NCBI GenBank assembly: GCA_017454485.1
Contig: JAFTCX010000050.1
Span: 1-59,461 of the forward strand
DNA from: Clostridia bacterium
GTDB taxonomy: Bacteria > Bacillota > Clostridia > Oscillospirales > Acutalibacteraceae
DNA length: 59,461 nt
Direction: 5' to 3'
The notes below the pieces were generated by a model. It had not been told where the DNA came from. It made no database searches and saw only the letters and a list, made by a program, of their open reading frames with translations. A program made the position numbers and the translations under genes. Shown here piece after piece: positions 42,026 to 50,198 of this stretch (the first letter of the stretch is position 1; each line of letters starts with the position of its first letter).

Positions 42026-44188
42026 ATGATCACATTTAACGAAAAGAACCGAACGCTCAAGCTCGATACGCCCTGCACGTCTTATGTGCTCGGCATCCGC
42101 GAAGGCGGCTTTTTGCTCAACCTGTATTACGGACAGAAGCTTCCGGATGATGCGCTCTGGCCGCTGGCAAGGCGGCACACCAGCGCGTCGTTCAGCCCGT
42201 GCGACCCGGACGATCCCTCGTTTTCGCAGGACGTCGCGCCGATGGAATACCCGACGAACGGGCGCGGCGATTTTCGTGTGAGCGCCCTTTCGGTGCGCAC
42301 CGGCGACGGAAGCAGCGTTACCGATCTGCGCTATGTGTCGCACCGCATTTTTGCCGGAAAGCCCGACCTTCCCGGCTTGCCGCATCTGTATTGCACCGAC
42401 GCTTCGCAGTGCGAAACGCTGGAAGTGACGCTGCGCGATCCGGTGACGCTTGTGGAGGCGGTGCTGGTCTATACCGTTTTTTGCGACTGCGACGTGATCG
42501 CAAAGCATGTGCGGCTGACAAATCGCGGCGAAAACAGCGTAAAGCTTGAAACTGCGCTGAGCTCGTGTCTGGATCTGCCCTCGATGGACTATGATCTGAT
42601 CACGCTTTGGGGCCGCCACGCGAAGGAGCGCCAGTTGGAGCGCCGTCCGCTCGGCCACGGGCTGCAGGGCATTCAAAGCAAACGCGGCGCTTCCTCCCAC
42701 AGTCACAACCCCTTTGCTGCTTTGGCGCAGACCGGCGCCACGGAGACGACGGGCGATGTTTACGGCTTCAACCTCGTTTACAGCGGCAACTTTACCCTGA
42801 CGGCAGAGGTGGATCACAACGCAACAACGCGCGTGGTCATGGGCATTTGCCCGACGGATTTTTGCTGGGTTTTGCAAAGCGGCGAAAGCTTTGTCACGCC
42901 CGAAGCGGTGCTTGTGTTTTCGTCGGAAGGGCTCGGCGGCATGAGCCGCAGCTTTCACACCTGCTACGACGCGCATCTCATCCGCGGCAGATGGAAAACG
43001 GAAAAACGTCCGCTGTTGATCAATAGCTGGGAAGCGGCATATTTTGATTTTGATACGGATAAGCTGATCTCGTTCGCCGAACGCGCGAAGGAGCTCGGCA
43101 TTGAAATGCTGGTCATGGATGACGGCTGGTTCGGCAAACGCAACGACGACACAACCAGTCTCGGCGACTGGTTCATCAACGAAAAAAAGCTTGATCTCGG
43201 CCGTTTGGTCAGCAGCGTTCACGCGCTGGGGCTGAAATTCGGCATCTGGTATGAACCGGAAATGATCTCGCCCGACAGCGAGCTGTTTCGTGCCCACCCG
43301 GATTGGTGCGTGCACGTGCCGAATCGCAAGCCGTCCATTGCGCGGCAGCAGTATGTGTTGGACGTTTCGCGTGCGGATGTGCGGGAAAACATCTTTGCGC
43401 AGATGTGCGCCGTGCTCAAAAATTATCCGATCGATTATGTCAAATGGGATTTTAACCGCAATCTCAGCGAGGCCGGCTCGGCACTTTTGCCGCCGGAGCA
43501 AAGCGGCGAGTTTTTCCATCGCTTTGTGCTGGGCACCTATGCGCTGCAGGATCGGCTGACGCGCGAATTCCCCGATCTGCTGCTGGAAAACTGCTCCGGC
43601 GGCGGCGGACGGTTCGACCCGGGCATGCTCTATTATTCGCCGCAGATCTGGACCAGCGACAACACTGACCCGATCGAGCGGCTGAACATTCAGTTCGGCA
43701 CCTCGCTGTGCTATCCGGCGTCGGTGATGGGCGCCCACGTTTCCGCGTGTGACCGCACCGGCTACCGCACCAAGGGCGACGTTGCGCTTTGGGGAACCTT
43801 CGGGTATGAGCTGGACCCGAACAAGCTCAGCGCCGAAGAGCGTGAAACCGTCAAAACGCAGGTGTGCGAGTATCACAAATACTACGACCTGATCCACACC
43901 GGCGCGCTGTACCGGCTGATCTCCCCGTGGGAAAACGCCTTCGTCTGCGCATGGTCGTTCGTTGCAAAAGATCGGCGCGAGGCGCTGGTCACGGTTGTGC
44001 GTATGCGCAAGCAGGAAAGCACGCTGTTTCATCTGAAGCTGCAGGGGCTTGATCCGGACACGGTCTACACTGTGGAGGAGACCGGAGAGCGCTATTCCGG
44101 CGCACTGCTGATGTACGCCGGATTGGAACTGAGCGATGAAGCCGAAAACGACGGGGAAAGCTGCAAGCTGCACCTGATCGCACAGTGA
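42026..44188 (+). CDS. Alpha-galactosidase, glycoside hydrolase family 36
   Basis: A 720-residue cytoplasmic enzyme (no signal peptide). ATG 42026 follows CAGGAGGA. An N-terminal beta-supersandwich (to about 320) is followed by the (beta/alpha)8 barrel. The barrel has MLVMDDGWFGKRNDDTTSLG, FGIWYEPEMISPDSELF, the nucleophile Asp in YVKWDFNRNLS, the ENCSGGGGRFD loop and the acid/base Asp in WTSDNTDPIERL. The residue pattern is typical of clostridial and bacillary GH36 enzymes acting on melibiose and raffinose-type oligosaccharides. Transport genes are not adjacent. The N-terminal MITE and the terminator at 44208 make it a monocistronic unit. Confidence 0.94.
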   Translation: MITFNEKNRTLKLDTPCTSYVLGIREGGFLLNLYYGQKLPDDALWPLARRHTSASFSPCDPDDPSFSQDVAPMEYPTNGRGDFRVSALSVRTGDGSSVTDLRYVSHRIFAGKPDLPGLPHLYCTDASQCETLEVTLRDPVTLVEAVLVYTVFCDCDVIAKHVRLTNRGENSVKLETALSSCLDLPSMDYDLITLWGRHAKERQLERRPLGHGLQGIQSKRGASSHSHNPFAALAQTGATETTGDVYGFNLVYSGNFTLTAEVDHNATTRVVMGICPTDFCWVLQSGESFVTPEAVLVFSSEGLGGMSRSFHTCYDAHLIRGRWKTEKRPLLINSWEAAYFDFDTDKLISFAERAKELGIEMLVMDDGWFGKRNDDTTSLGDWFINEKKLDLGRLVSSVHALGLKFGIWYEPEMISPDSELFRAHPDWCVHVPNRKPSIARQQYVLDVSRADVRENIFAQMCAVLKNYPIDYVKWDFNRNLSEAGSALLPPEQSGEFFHRFVLGTYALQDRLTREFPDLLLENCSGGGGRFDPGMLYYSPQIWTSDNTDPIERLNIQFGTSLCYPASVMGAHVSACDRTGYRTKGDVALWGTFGYELDPNKLSAEERETVKTQVCEYHKYYDLIHTGALYRLISPWENAFVCAWSFVAKDRREALVTVVRMRKQESTLFHLKLQGLDPDTVYTVEETGERYSGALLMYAGLELSDEAENDGESCKLHLIAQ

Positions 44189-44207
44189 AAACAATTCAAT
44201 AGACAAC

Positions 44208-44242
44208 ACAGCACGCAGACCAAAATCCGCGTGCTGTTTTTC
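44208..44242. terminator. Terminator between convergent galactosidase and GH106-like genes
   Basis: ACAGCACGC (44208-44216) and GCGTGCTGT (44229-44237), followed by TTTTCTT. Confidence 0.8.
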
Positions 44243-44249
44243 TTCTTCT

Positions 44250-47200
44250 TTATCCGATGCAGGGGGCGCTCAGAATGCCGATGGGCTTGAGCGCGTATTC
44301 ATACGTCCATTCGCTCTCCTCTGTCCGCCAGGCGTTGGGACCCTGCCAGGCGAATTTTTCGTCGGCGTTATGCACGGGGCCGAAGCAGTTGCCTCTGTGG
44401 GTGAAAAGCTCCAGCTCGATTTCATGTCTGCCGTCGGCCAGCCCCTCCACTGTCAGTGTATACGGCGGATAAATGATGCTGCCGGCGCGTTTGCCGTCCA
44501 CAAAAACGCCGATCAGCGCACCGCGGTAAAAGTTTGCGCGAATGCACAGCTTGCCGTCGCTGCTCACGGCACAAAGCTTATATTTGATGTTGCCGCCGTA
44601 AAACGCAAAGCCCTGCCGCGTGAGGTCGCCGAACGCGATTTTTTCCGGCAGCGCGGTCACCTTCGCCTTGCGTCCGATGGCCTGCACGCCGAAGGCGCCG
44701 AGGATGAACATATTTTCCGTGTAGGTGGAAAGGCCGAAGGGGATCGACACTTCCAGCACGTTTTCACCCTTGACGATCTCCGGCAGCGGCACTGTGCCGA
44801 TGGCGCGGTCGGTAAACCAGCCGTCCACGCCGGCACTCACAGCTGCGCCGTTGAAAACGATTTTCGCCTTGTCCGCGTCCTCAAGCGCAAGCTTTGCGCC
44901 GCTGACGGTGATTTCGCTGTCAAAGGTGAATTTCAGCGTCAGCGTGTGCGTCGCGGGCACATTGCCGGTGATGTACGGCTGCTTGATGCGGCCGCCGCGT
45001 TCCGGCATACCCAGCTTTTTGCGGCAAATGTTGTCCAGGCGCAAAATCTCTTCGGCAGGGGAGAAGTGCGCGTCGGTGTCCAGCTTGTATTGCGCCTGAT
45101 CGAGAAGAAGCACGTTCGGCTCGGTCAGCTCATAGGAAAACAGGTTTTCCTGCGGCGGCGTCAGTGTGCGCAAGGGCGCTTCGGCTTTGTCCGGCGCTTC
45201 GTTTTGGCCCGCTGTGAGCCTGAAGAGCAGCGAGTCGTAACCGTAGATCTTTTCGCGGATGATCGTTTTTCCGCCGCGATATTCGGCGGCAACGGGATGT
45301 ATTTCGCCTTCTTGCGTGTCATAGAGCTCTACGGTGTAATCGCCGTTCAGGATGATCTGCGTGTCGGCGCCCTTGTCCACATCCTTGTTGCGCGGCTCAA
45401 ACGCGTTTGCAATGAACAGCCAGTCGCAGTCGTTGTCGCGGCGCATCTGATAGATGAACTTGTCCGTCAGCGCGCCGTTGGCGTGGCGAATGGTCAAAAC
45501 GCGGTCGCTTTCCAAACAGTTCAGCAGCGACGCTCTTGAAAAATCAATGTTGATTGCCTTTTGCGCAAGCTTTTTGCCCTCGTCTGAAACCGCAGCGTCG
45601 CAAAGGGCAGGGCAGTCGCCCATCAGAATCAGCTTGCCCTTGGCTTCGACAAAGGCGTTCAGCAGCCGATAGGTGGAGCTGCGCAGCGTTTCGCAGCCCG
45701 GGACGATGATTACGTCATAGGCCATTTCGCCAACGTGCAGCGGTGCGCCGCCCTGCGGACACTGTGCGGGCAGCAGAGATTCCGAAATGAAATCAAAGTC
45801 CACGCTGCCGGTCAGCAGCCAGTTTGTCACAGACAGAAAACGGTCGTTCAAACTCTCGCGCAAAACGGCGGATTTATCGTTGGGACCCCAGTGCAGCCAA
45901 AAGCTTTCCACCGGATGGATCACGCCGACGCGCACGATGGGCTTGCCGCGCGTCATTGCGGTGTTCACCCTTGCAAAATGGTCCTCAAGCAGCGGGAATT
46001 CCTGATACCACGGCGACTGATAGTGAATAGACGCCGGGTAGTCGCGCTTGGCTTCGCCCTTCATGGAATACCACGACAGATGCGGCACGCGCACCGTCAC
46101 ACCGAGCGCGGCCTGCCAGTCGCCCTGATATTTATAGGTGCGGAAATCGCAGTGCCAGCCCGTCACGCCGTAAAGCTCCGACAGCACGCCCTCGCGGCCG
46201 AACTGGTGCGCGGCGGACTGCGCCTGCTTTGCGGTTGTGAACTCATGGTGGTTGCAAAGCATGTCGATGCCCGGAAGCTGAAAGCTGCGATAGGAGCGCA
46301 TGGCTTCGCCAAGCGCGGCGGTCTGACTGTGCAGCGTCGGCTCCTCCATCATGTGGCCGGTCAGCGCAATGTTGTTTTTTGCGCACCATCCGCCCACACA
46401 GTCCGCAAACGAGCGCGTGAACAGCTCGCTGATCATATCGTGGTAATGATAGCGCGCGGTGGAGATTTTGCCGCCGGGCAAATCCCAAAACAGCTCGGGG
46501 AGCGTTGCAAAGATATCCGCGCCGTAAAGCTCTTCGTGCAGCGCGGGCACCTTGTCGGTCCAGGGCAGGCAGATCTCCATCTTGTCAAAGGAGTTGTTGA
46601 GCAGCTGCTTGCGCGAAAACTGCGGCTCGTCGGTGAAAATGGCAGGCACGGTTTTGTCGAACTCGTCGCCGACGGTCGCCTTGTAGCGCTCGTGCGTCAC
46701 TGCAAGAAAGCGCTCGATCGCCTCTTTGTTCAGCGTGTCCACATAGGTCTGACCGTTGTACCAGCTATCCGGATATCTCAGGCGCAAAAGCGCATACCAT
46801 TTTTCGCCCGTCGCCTCGTCGCTTTCGCCGATCTGCCTGTAAGAAGCGAGAAAGCCCTCGCTGTCCAGCCCGATGTCATAGCAGGCGAGCAGCGTGCCCG
46901 GCTCGTCCGCTTTCAAAAACGGGGTGAACACAAGCTGTCTTGCGCGGTATTTCGTGTCCTTGGTCACAATGCCGCCCGCAGCGCCGGAGGGCCAGCGATC
47001 CTCGTCATACAGCCAGGCGAGCATGTGCTCTTTCTTCGCTTTTTCAACGCAAACCCTGACCAGCGCCATGTATTCGTCGCTGAGATAGTCGTTTTCAAGC
47101 CCCGTGCGCACATGCATGTGGAAGCCGCCGAGCCCCATCTCTTTGAACACGTCGATCTGACGGCACAGCTCGTCTGCGGTCAGGCGGCTGTTCCACGCCC

Positions 47201-47285
47201 AAAACGGCGTGCCTCTGTATTCGGATGTCGGATGTTTGAAAAGCGCCGGATCGAGTGCGGGCGCAGTGTTTTTCTTGTAGATCAT
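44250..47285 (-). CDS. GH106-like glycoside hydrolase (alpha-L-rhamnosidase-like)
   Basis: A 1011-residue cytoplasmic protein; ATG 47285 follows AAAGGAGG. The N-terminal barrel opens with YRGTPFWAWNSRL, then GGFHMHVRTGLENDYLS and MLAWLYDEDRWPSGAAGG, a pattern shared with GH106-like and related unclassified hydrolases. EPTLHSQTAALGEAMRSY and GVTGWHCDFRTYKYQGDW lie further on. A central Rossmann-like segment (YDVIIVPGCETLRSSTYRL) resembles the GH42/GH106 third domain. The C-terminal part holds a GH2-type sugar-binding beta-sandwich (LTLKFTFDSEITVSGAKL). Substrate unproved; rhamnose- or galactose-containing glycans are likely. The first 26 codons plus leader were copied to 49017-49106. Confidence 0.8.
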   Translation of the reverse strand: MIYKKNTAPALDPALFKHPTSEYRGTPFWAWNSRLTADELCRQIDVFKEMGLGGFHMHVRTGLENDYLSDEYMALVRVCVEKAKKEHMLAWLYDEDRWPSGAAGGIVTKDTKYRARQLVFTPFLKADEPGTLLACYDIGLDSEGFLASYRQIGESDEATGEKWYALLRLRYPDSWYNGQTYVDTLNKEAIERFLAVTHERYKATVGDEFDKTVPAIFTDEPQFSRKQLLNNSFDKMEICLPWTDKVPALHEELYGADIFATLPELFWDLPGGKISTARYHYHDMISELFTRSFADCVGGWCAKNNIALTGHMMEEPTLHSQTAALGEAMRSYRSFQLPGIDMLCNHHEFTTAKQAQSAAHQFGREGVLSELYGVTGWHCDFRTYKYQGDWQAALGVTVRVPHLSWYSMKGEAKRDYPASIHYQSPWYQEFPLLEDHFARVNTAMTRGKPIVRVGVIHPVESFWLHWGPNDKSAVLRESLNDRFLSVTNWLLTGSVDFDFISESLLPAQCPQGGAPLHVGEMAYDVIIVPGCETLRSSTYRLLNAFVEAKGKLILMGDCPALCDAAVSDEGKKLAQKAINIDFSRASLLNCLESDRVLTIRHANGALTDKFIYQMRRDNDCDWLFIANAFEPRNKDVDKGADTQIILNGDYTVELYDTQEGEIHPVAAEYRGGKTIIREKIYGYDSLLFRLTAGQNEAPDKAEAPLRTLTPPQENLFSYELTEPNVLLLDQAQYKLDTDAHFSPAEEILRLDNICRKKLGMPERGGRIKQPYITGNVPATHTLTLKFTFDSEITVSGAKLALEDADKAKIVFNGAAVSAGVDGWFTDRAIGTVPLPEIVKGENVLEVSIPFGLSTYTENMFILGAFGVQAIGRKAKVTALPEKIAFGDLTRQGFAFYGGNIKYKLCAVSSDGKLCIRANFYRGALIGVFVDGKRAGSIIYPPYTLTVEGLADGRHEIELELFTHRGNCFGPVHNADEKFAWQGPNAWRTEESEWTYEYALKPIGILSAPCIG

Positions 47286-47298
47286 AATGTCCTCCTTT
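47209..47298 (-). repeat. 90-bp segment duplicated at 49017-49106
   Basis: The 5' end of the GH106-like gene (ribosome binding site, ATG and 26 codons) recurs 1,808 bp away with a single base difference, same orientation. The second copy forms the start of a pseudogene. Confidence 0.95.
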
Positions 47299-47406
47299 GT
47301 ACGGCGAAGCCGGGTTTTCTTTCATTATAGCAGACCATATACAGTTTTACCATATTTTTGCAGAAGTTTTGAAAAACTTTTTTTGGAAAAAACTTTTTCC
47401 GTTGCG

Positions 47407-47434
47407 TTGACTTTAACATACGATTTGATATAAT
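47407..47434 (+). promoter_or_regulatory. Promoter of the GT2 gene
   Basis: -35 TTGACT (47407-47412), 16 bp, -10 TATAAT (47429-47434). Confidence 0.7.
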
Positions 47435-47468
47435 ATTAGTTAATTTCACAGAGGGAAGTTAAAAAGCT

Positions 47469-48620
47469 ATGCAAATCAAATTAAGTGTTGGAGTCGCAGT
47501 CTACAATATTGACGAACCTCTGTTGCGTGCGTTTATTGAGGGAGCATTGCGGCAGTTGACGGATGAAACGGAATTGTTGTTGATTGATGACTGTTCAACG
47601 AACAACTCCGGAAATATCTGCAGGGAGTATGCCGCTGTGAACAGCCGTGTCCGCTATATTCTGATGAAGAAGAACGGTGGGCTCAGCCGTGTTCGCAACC
47701 GTACAATTTCCGAGGCAAAGGGAAAATGGATCTTTTTTGCGGATGGCGACGATCTGCTTTCGGATTACTTTGTCGAAACCGCTTTACGCTTTTGTGAAAC
47801 GGACTATGACATCATCATTCATGACCGATTGAAGTTTACAGATCGAAAAACAAAGGAACGTCCCTGTAAAGCTTTTGACCTCATTGAGTTACAGGCTGAT
47901 GCAGGACGTATGTTGAGCATCTCCTGCGTTTGCCTGGATCCGAGCTTTCACGCTCAACTTGGCTTGTCGTCTCGTGCGTTTTATCATGCGGCATGGGGCG
48001 CGGTATATAGAAAGGATTATCTTTTGTCGCACAATTTGCAGTTTCCGGAGGGACAAAAAAAGGCACAGGACAGCGTGTTTAATACACAAGCATATTATTA
48101 TGCCAAAAAGGTCGCATATCTTCCATATGTTATGTATTACTACCGCAACAATCCGAAGGGTATTACCCGTCGATACAGCGCAGATTTGCCGGAGGTTCAG
48201 CAGTCGCTTCTCCTGCATTTGGACGCGTGTATACGGACGTTTTTCCCAAACGATCCCGATGTCGAGGCACGGTATCTGAACAATCGCATCACATCGGTCT
48301 TGATTGATCTTATGCGGCTTTATGTCTTCCACAAGGATAACCCCGGTACACGCAAGGAAAGAAAAAAGGCCTTTTTCTCATTGATTGAATCGGAGCCATA
48401 TCATACCGCCTTACAGTGTTTTGACCCCAAGACAAGCGGCAGATGGAGATGGCACTTGCCTGTAGCACTGATGAGAAAGAAGCAATTCGCACTACTGGAT
48501 CTTTTTGTTGGGAGCGAAAGCCTCTACAGGATTCTATGCGCCATAGACAAACGCATATCAGAATTTGAAAATGCTCTCGGGAAAGACTTGAGGAAAGCGA
48601 AATGGTATAGTACCCATTGA
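47469..48620 (+). CDS. Glycosyltransferase family 2
   Basis: A 383-residue protein. The GT-A fold starts with LSVGVAVYNIDEPLLRAF; LLLIDDCSTNNSG binds the nucleotide sugar, KNGGLSRVRNRTISEAKG is the signature loop and IFFADGDDLL the DxD metal site. It would add sugars to a surface polymer. Composition is more AT-rich than the surrounding genes and codon use differs, suggesting acquisition. The final residues (WYSTH) and the TGA come from a GTACCC-type MITE end inserted at 48610-48632, so the C-terminus may be truncated or replaced. No other polysaccharide genes are adjacent. Confidence 0.88.
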   Translation: MQIKLSVGVAVYNIDEPLLRAFIEGALRQLTDETELLLIDDCSTNNSGNICREYAAVNSRVRYILMKKNGGLSRVRNRTISEAKGKWIFFADGDDLLSDYFVETALRFCETDYDIIIHDRLKFTDRKTKERPCKAFDLIELQADAGRMLSISCVCLDPSFHAQLGLSSRAFYHAAWGAVYRKDYLLSHNLQFPEGQKKAQDSVFNTQAYYYAKKVAYLPYVMYYYRNNPKGITRRYSADLPEVQQSLLLHLDACIRTFFPNDPDVEARYLNNRITSVLIDLMRLYVFHKDNPGTRKERKKAFFSLIESEPYHTALQCFDPKTSGRWRWHLPVALMRKKQFALLDLFVGSESLYRILCAIDKRISEFENALGKDLRKAKWYSTH

Positions 48621-48632
48621 ATCAGCGGGTAC
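48610..48632. repeat. Reduced copy of the GTACCC-type MITE
   Basis: GTACCC (48610-48615) and the canonical right end TGAATCAGCGGGTAC (to 48632) are brought together with the interior missing. It supplies the stop codon of the GT2 gene. Confidence 0.65.
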
Positions 48633-48714
48633 TAAATACTTGAATGATTGCTGTTGCAAGGCAAGGGTTTTTTCCGGTGCAATCCGGCGGAATAAGTCTG
48701 ATAGAAAGAAGAAG

Positions 48715-48748
48715 GCATCGGCGTGCTTTTCGTTCGCCGATGCTTTTT
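48715..48748. terminator. Terminator after the GT2 gene
   Basis: GCATCGGCG/CGCCGATGC arms and a T5 run. The hairpin at 52801 has the same GCATCGG stem. Confidence 0.8.
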
Positions 48749-48757
48749 CATTCCGTT

Positions 48758-49093
48758 TTAGATCAAACCGTTCGCTTGCAGCCATGCGCTGATCTGCCCC
48801 TTGTTGTTTTGCACATTGCTGCCGTTCAGCGAAAGCCCCTTTGCGAGCTTCGCTGTCGGGCAAAGCTTTTGAATGTCGCGCTCACTGCTGCCCATGCCGC
48901 TGCCCTCGTTCGTGCAAAGCGGCAAAATGGTTTTGCCGGAAAAATCGAACGCCTCCAGGAAGGTGAAGACCGCCATCGGCATGGTGCCCCAGTAGTTGGG
49001 TTAGGCGAGAATGACGGTGCCTCTGTATTCGGATGTCGGATGTTTGAAAAGCGCCGGATCGAGTGCGGGCGCAGTGCTTTTCTTGTAGATCAT
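48758..49093 (-). pseudogene. Chimeric flavodoxin pseudogene carrying the 5' end of the GH106-like gene
   Basis: Reading from ATG 49093, the first 26 codons copy the GH106-like gene start (MIYKKSTAPALDPALF...YRGT). The frame then runs into the flavodoxin segment VILA, a TAA stop (49001-49003), and PNYWGTMPMAVFTFLEAF, KTILPLCTNEGSGMGSS and a normal flavodoxin C-terminus ending at 48758. In intact homologues the stop position is the Tyr of GYPNYWG. So the 5' half of a flavodoxin gene was replaced, at a short GGCAC junction, by the start of its neighbour, and the remainder then acquired a nonsense codon. A 30-residue peptide could still be made. The ZIP gene lies 19 bp upstream on the same strand. 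Confidence 0.88.
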
Positions 49094-49106
49094 AATGTCC
49101 TCCTTT
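49017..49106 (-). repeat. Second copy of the GH106-like gene's 5' end
   Basis: It matches 47209-47298 with one difference (codon 6 AGC instead of AAC). It includes the ribosome binding site. Confidence 0.95.
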
Positions 49107-49112
49107 TTTCTT

Positions 49113-49892
49113 TTACCCCAGCGCAACGTCCAGAATCATCATCAGCACAAAGCCCAGCGAAAACGCGATTGTGCCGGCGTTGGAGTGCTTGCCCTTGGCC
49201 ATTTCAGGCACAAGCTCCTCAATGACAACATAGATCATCGCACCGGCAGCGAATGCCTGCAGCACCGGCAAAACCGTTGTGACCGCCTGCGCCGCAAGCA
49301 GCGTCAGGGCGGTTGCAAGCGGCTCCACAATGCCGGAGAGCGCGCCGTACAGGAAGGTTTTGTTCTTATTGACGCCCTGTGCACGCAACGGCATGGATAC
49401 GATTGCGCCCTCGGGGAAATTCTGAATGGCGATGCCGATGGCGAGCACCAGCGCCGCAGACGCGCTGACGTCGTTTCTGCCGCTCAGCCAGCTTGCGCAG
49501 ACCACGCCGACCGCCATACCCTCGGGAATGTTGTGCAGCGTTACGGCAAAAATGAGCTGTGTTGTGCGCTTGAGTCCGCGCCGCGGACCCTCCTCCTGAT
49601 TGTCCATGTGCATGTGCGGGGTAACAACATCCAGCAGCAGCAAAAAGCCGATGCCGACCAGAAACCCGATTGCGACAGGCACACACGCCCAAGCGCCGCG
49701 GCTTTCGTTTTGCGCCAGCGCCGGGATCAAAAGGCTCCAGATCGACGCGGCGACCATGACGCCGGCCGCAAAGCCGGAAAGCACCTTTTGCACCTGCTCG
49801 GAGATCTGATTCTTTAAAAAGTAGACCATCGACGCGCCGAGCACCGTGCCGATGAACGGAATGATAATACATAAAATGACGTTCAGATTCAT
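49113..49892 (-). CDS. ZIP-family metal transporter
   Basis: A 259-residue membrane protein with eight predicted helices. ATG 49892 (MNLNVILCIIIPF) has an AAGGAGAG site 13 nt upstream; the longer frame starts inside the next region. A His-rich loop (TPHMHMDNQEEG) sits between helices 3 and 4. The metal-site helices have LHNIPEGMAVGVV (helix 4) and IQNFPEGAIVSMP (helix 5), as in the ZupT/GufA-type ZIP proteins that import zinc, iron or manganese. No metal-regulator gene or obvious operator is next to it. Confidence 0.92.
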   Translation of the reverse strand: MNLNVILCIIIPFIGTVLGASMVYFLKNQISEQVQKVLSGFAAGVMVAASIWSLLIPALAQNESRGAWACVPVAIGFLVGIGFLLLLDVVTPHMHMDNQEEGPRRGLKRTTQLIFAVTLHNIPEGMAVGVVCASWLSGRNDVSASAALVLAIGIAIQNFPEGAIVSMPLRAQGVNKNKTFLYGALSGIVEPLATALTLLAAQAVTTVLPVLQAFAAGAMIYVVIEELVPEMAKGKHSNAGTIAFSLGFVLMMILDVALG

Positions 49893-50053
49893 GTCTTTTT
49901 CTGCTCTCCTTCTTGTTTTCGTCTTATTGTAACACGGTTTCATCACGGTTGCAACCGAAATGATGTAAAAAAACAAAAAAAACAGTGTTGTCTGATGCGC
50001 AAAAAGGGCGGCGAAAAGAAAAACGCGCCGCTTTTTCCCGGCGTTCTCTCTTG

Positions 50054-50137
50054 GTACCCGCTGATTCACTCGGTGTGTGAAGATTGGCGAGGATTTTTTT
50101 CGTCAAAATTTGCATATCCGAGTTCATCAGCGGGGAC
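50054..50137. repeat. GTACCC-type MITE, 84-bp copy with CTTG target duplication
   Basis: Left end GTACCCGCTGATTCACTCGG, right end (inverse) GTCCCCGCTGATGAACTCGG. CTTG stands on both sides (50050-50053 and 50138-50141). The first 45 bp equal the copy at 55299-55459; the centre is shorter. The right-hand duplication contributes to the -35 of the next promoter. Confidence 0.85.
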
Positions 50138-50138
50138 C

Positions 50139-50167
50139 TTGTGCTCTTTTCGCGTTTGTGATATAAT
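50139..50167 (+). promoter_or_regulatory. Promoter of the GTPase-NYN gene
   Basis: -35 TTGTGC (50139-50144), 17 bp, -10 TATAAT (50162-50167). The -35 begins within the 4-bp duplication made by the adjacent MITE, so the insertion may have changed this promoter. Confidence 0.7.
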
Positions 50168-50198
50168 GGGAGAAATGAAACGCAAAGGCGGGTTGGGC

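Noticed and set aside
50175-50177. Upstream ATG as start of the GTPase-NYN gene
   Set aside because: It lies 8 bp after the -10 element and has no ribosome binding site; ATG 50199 has AAAGGCGGG and begins exactly like TetM proteins.
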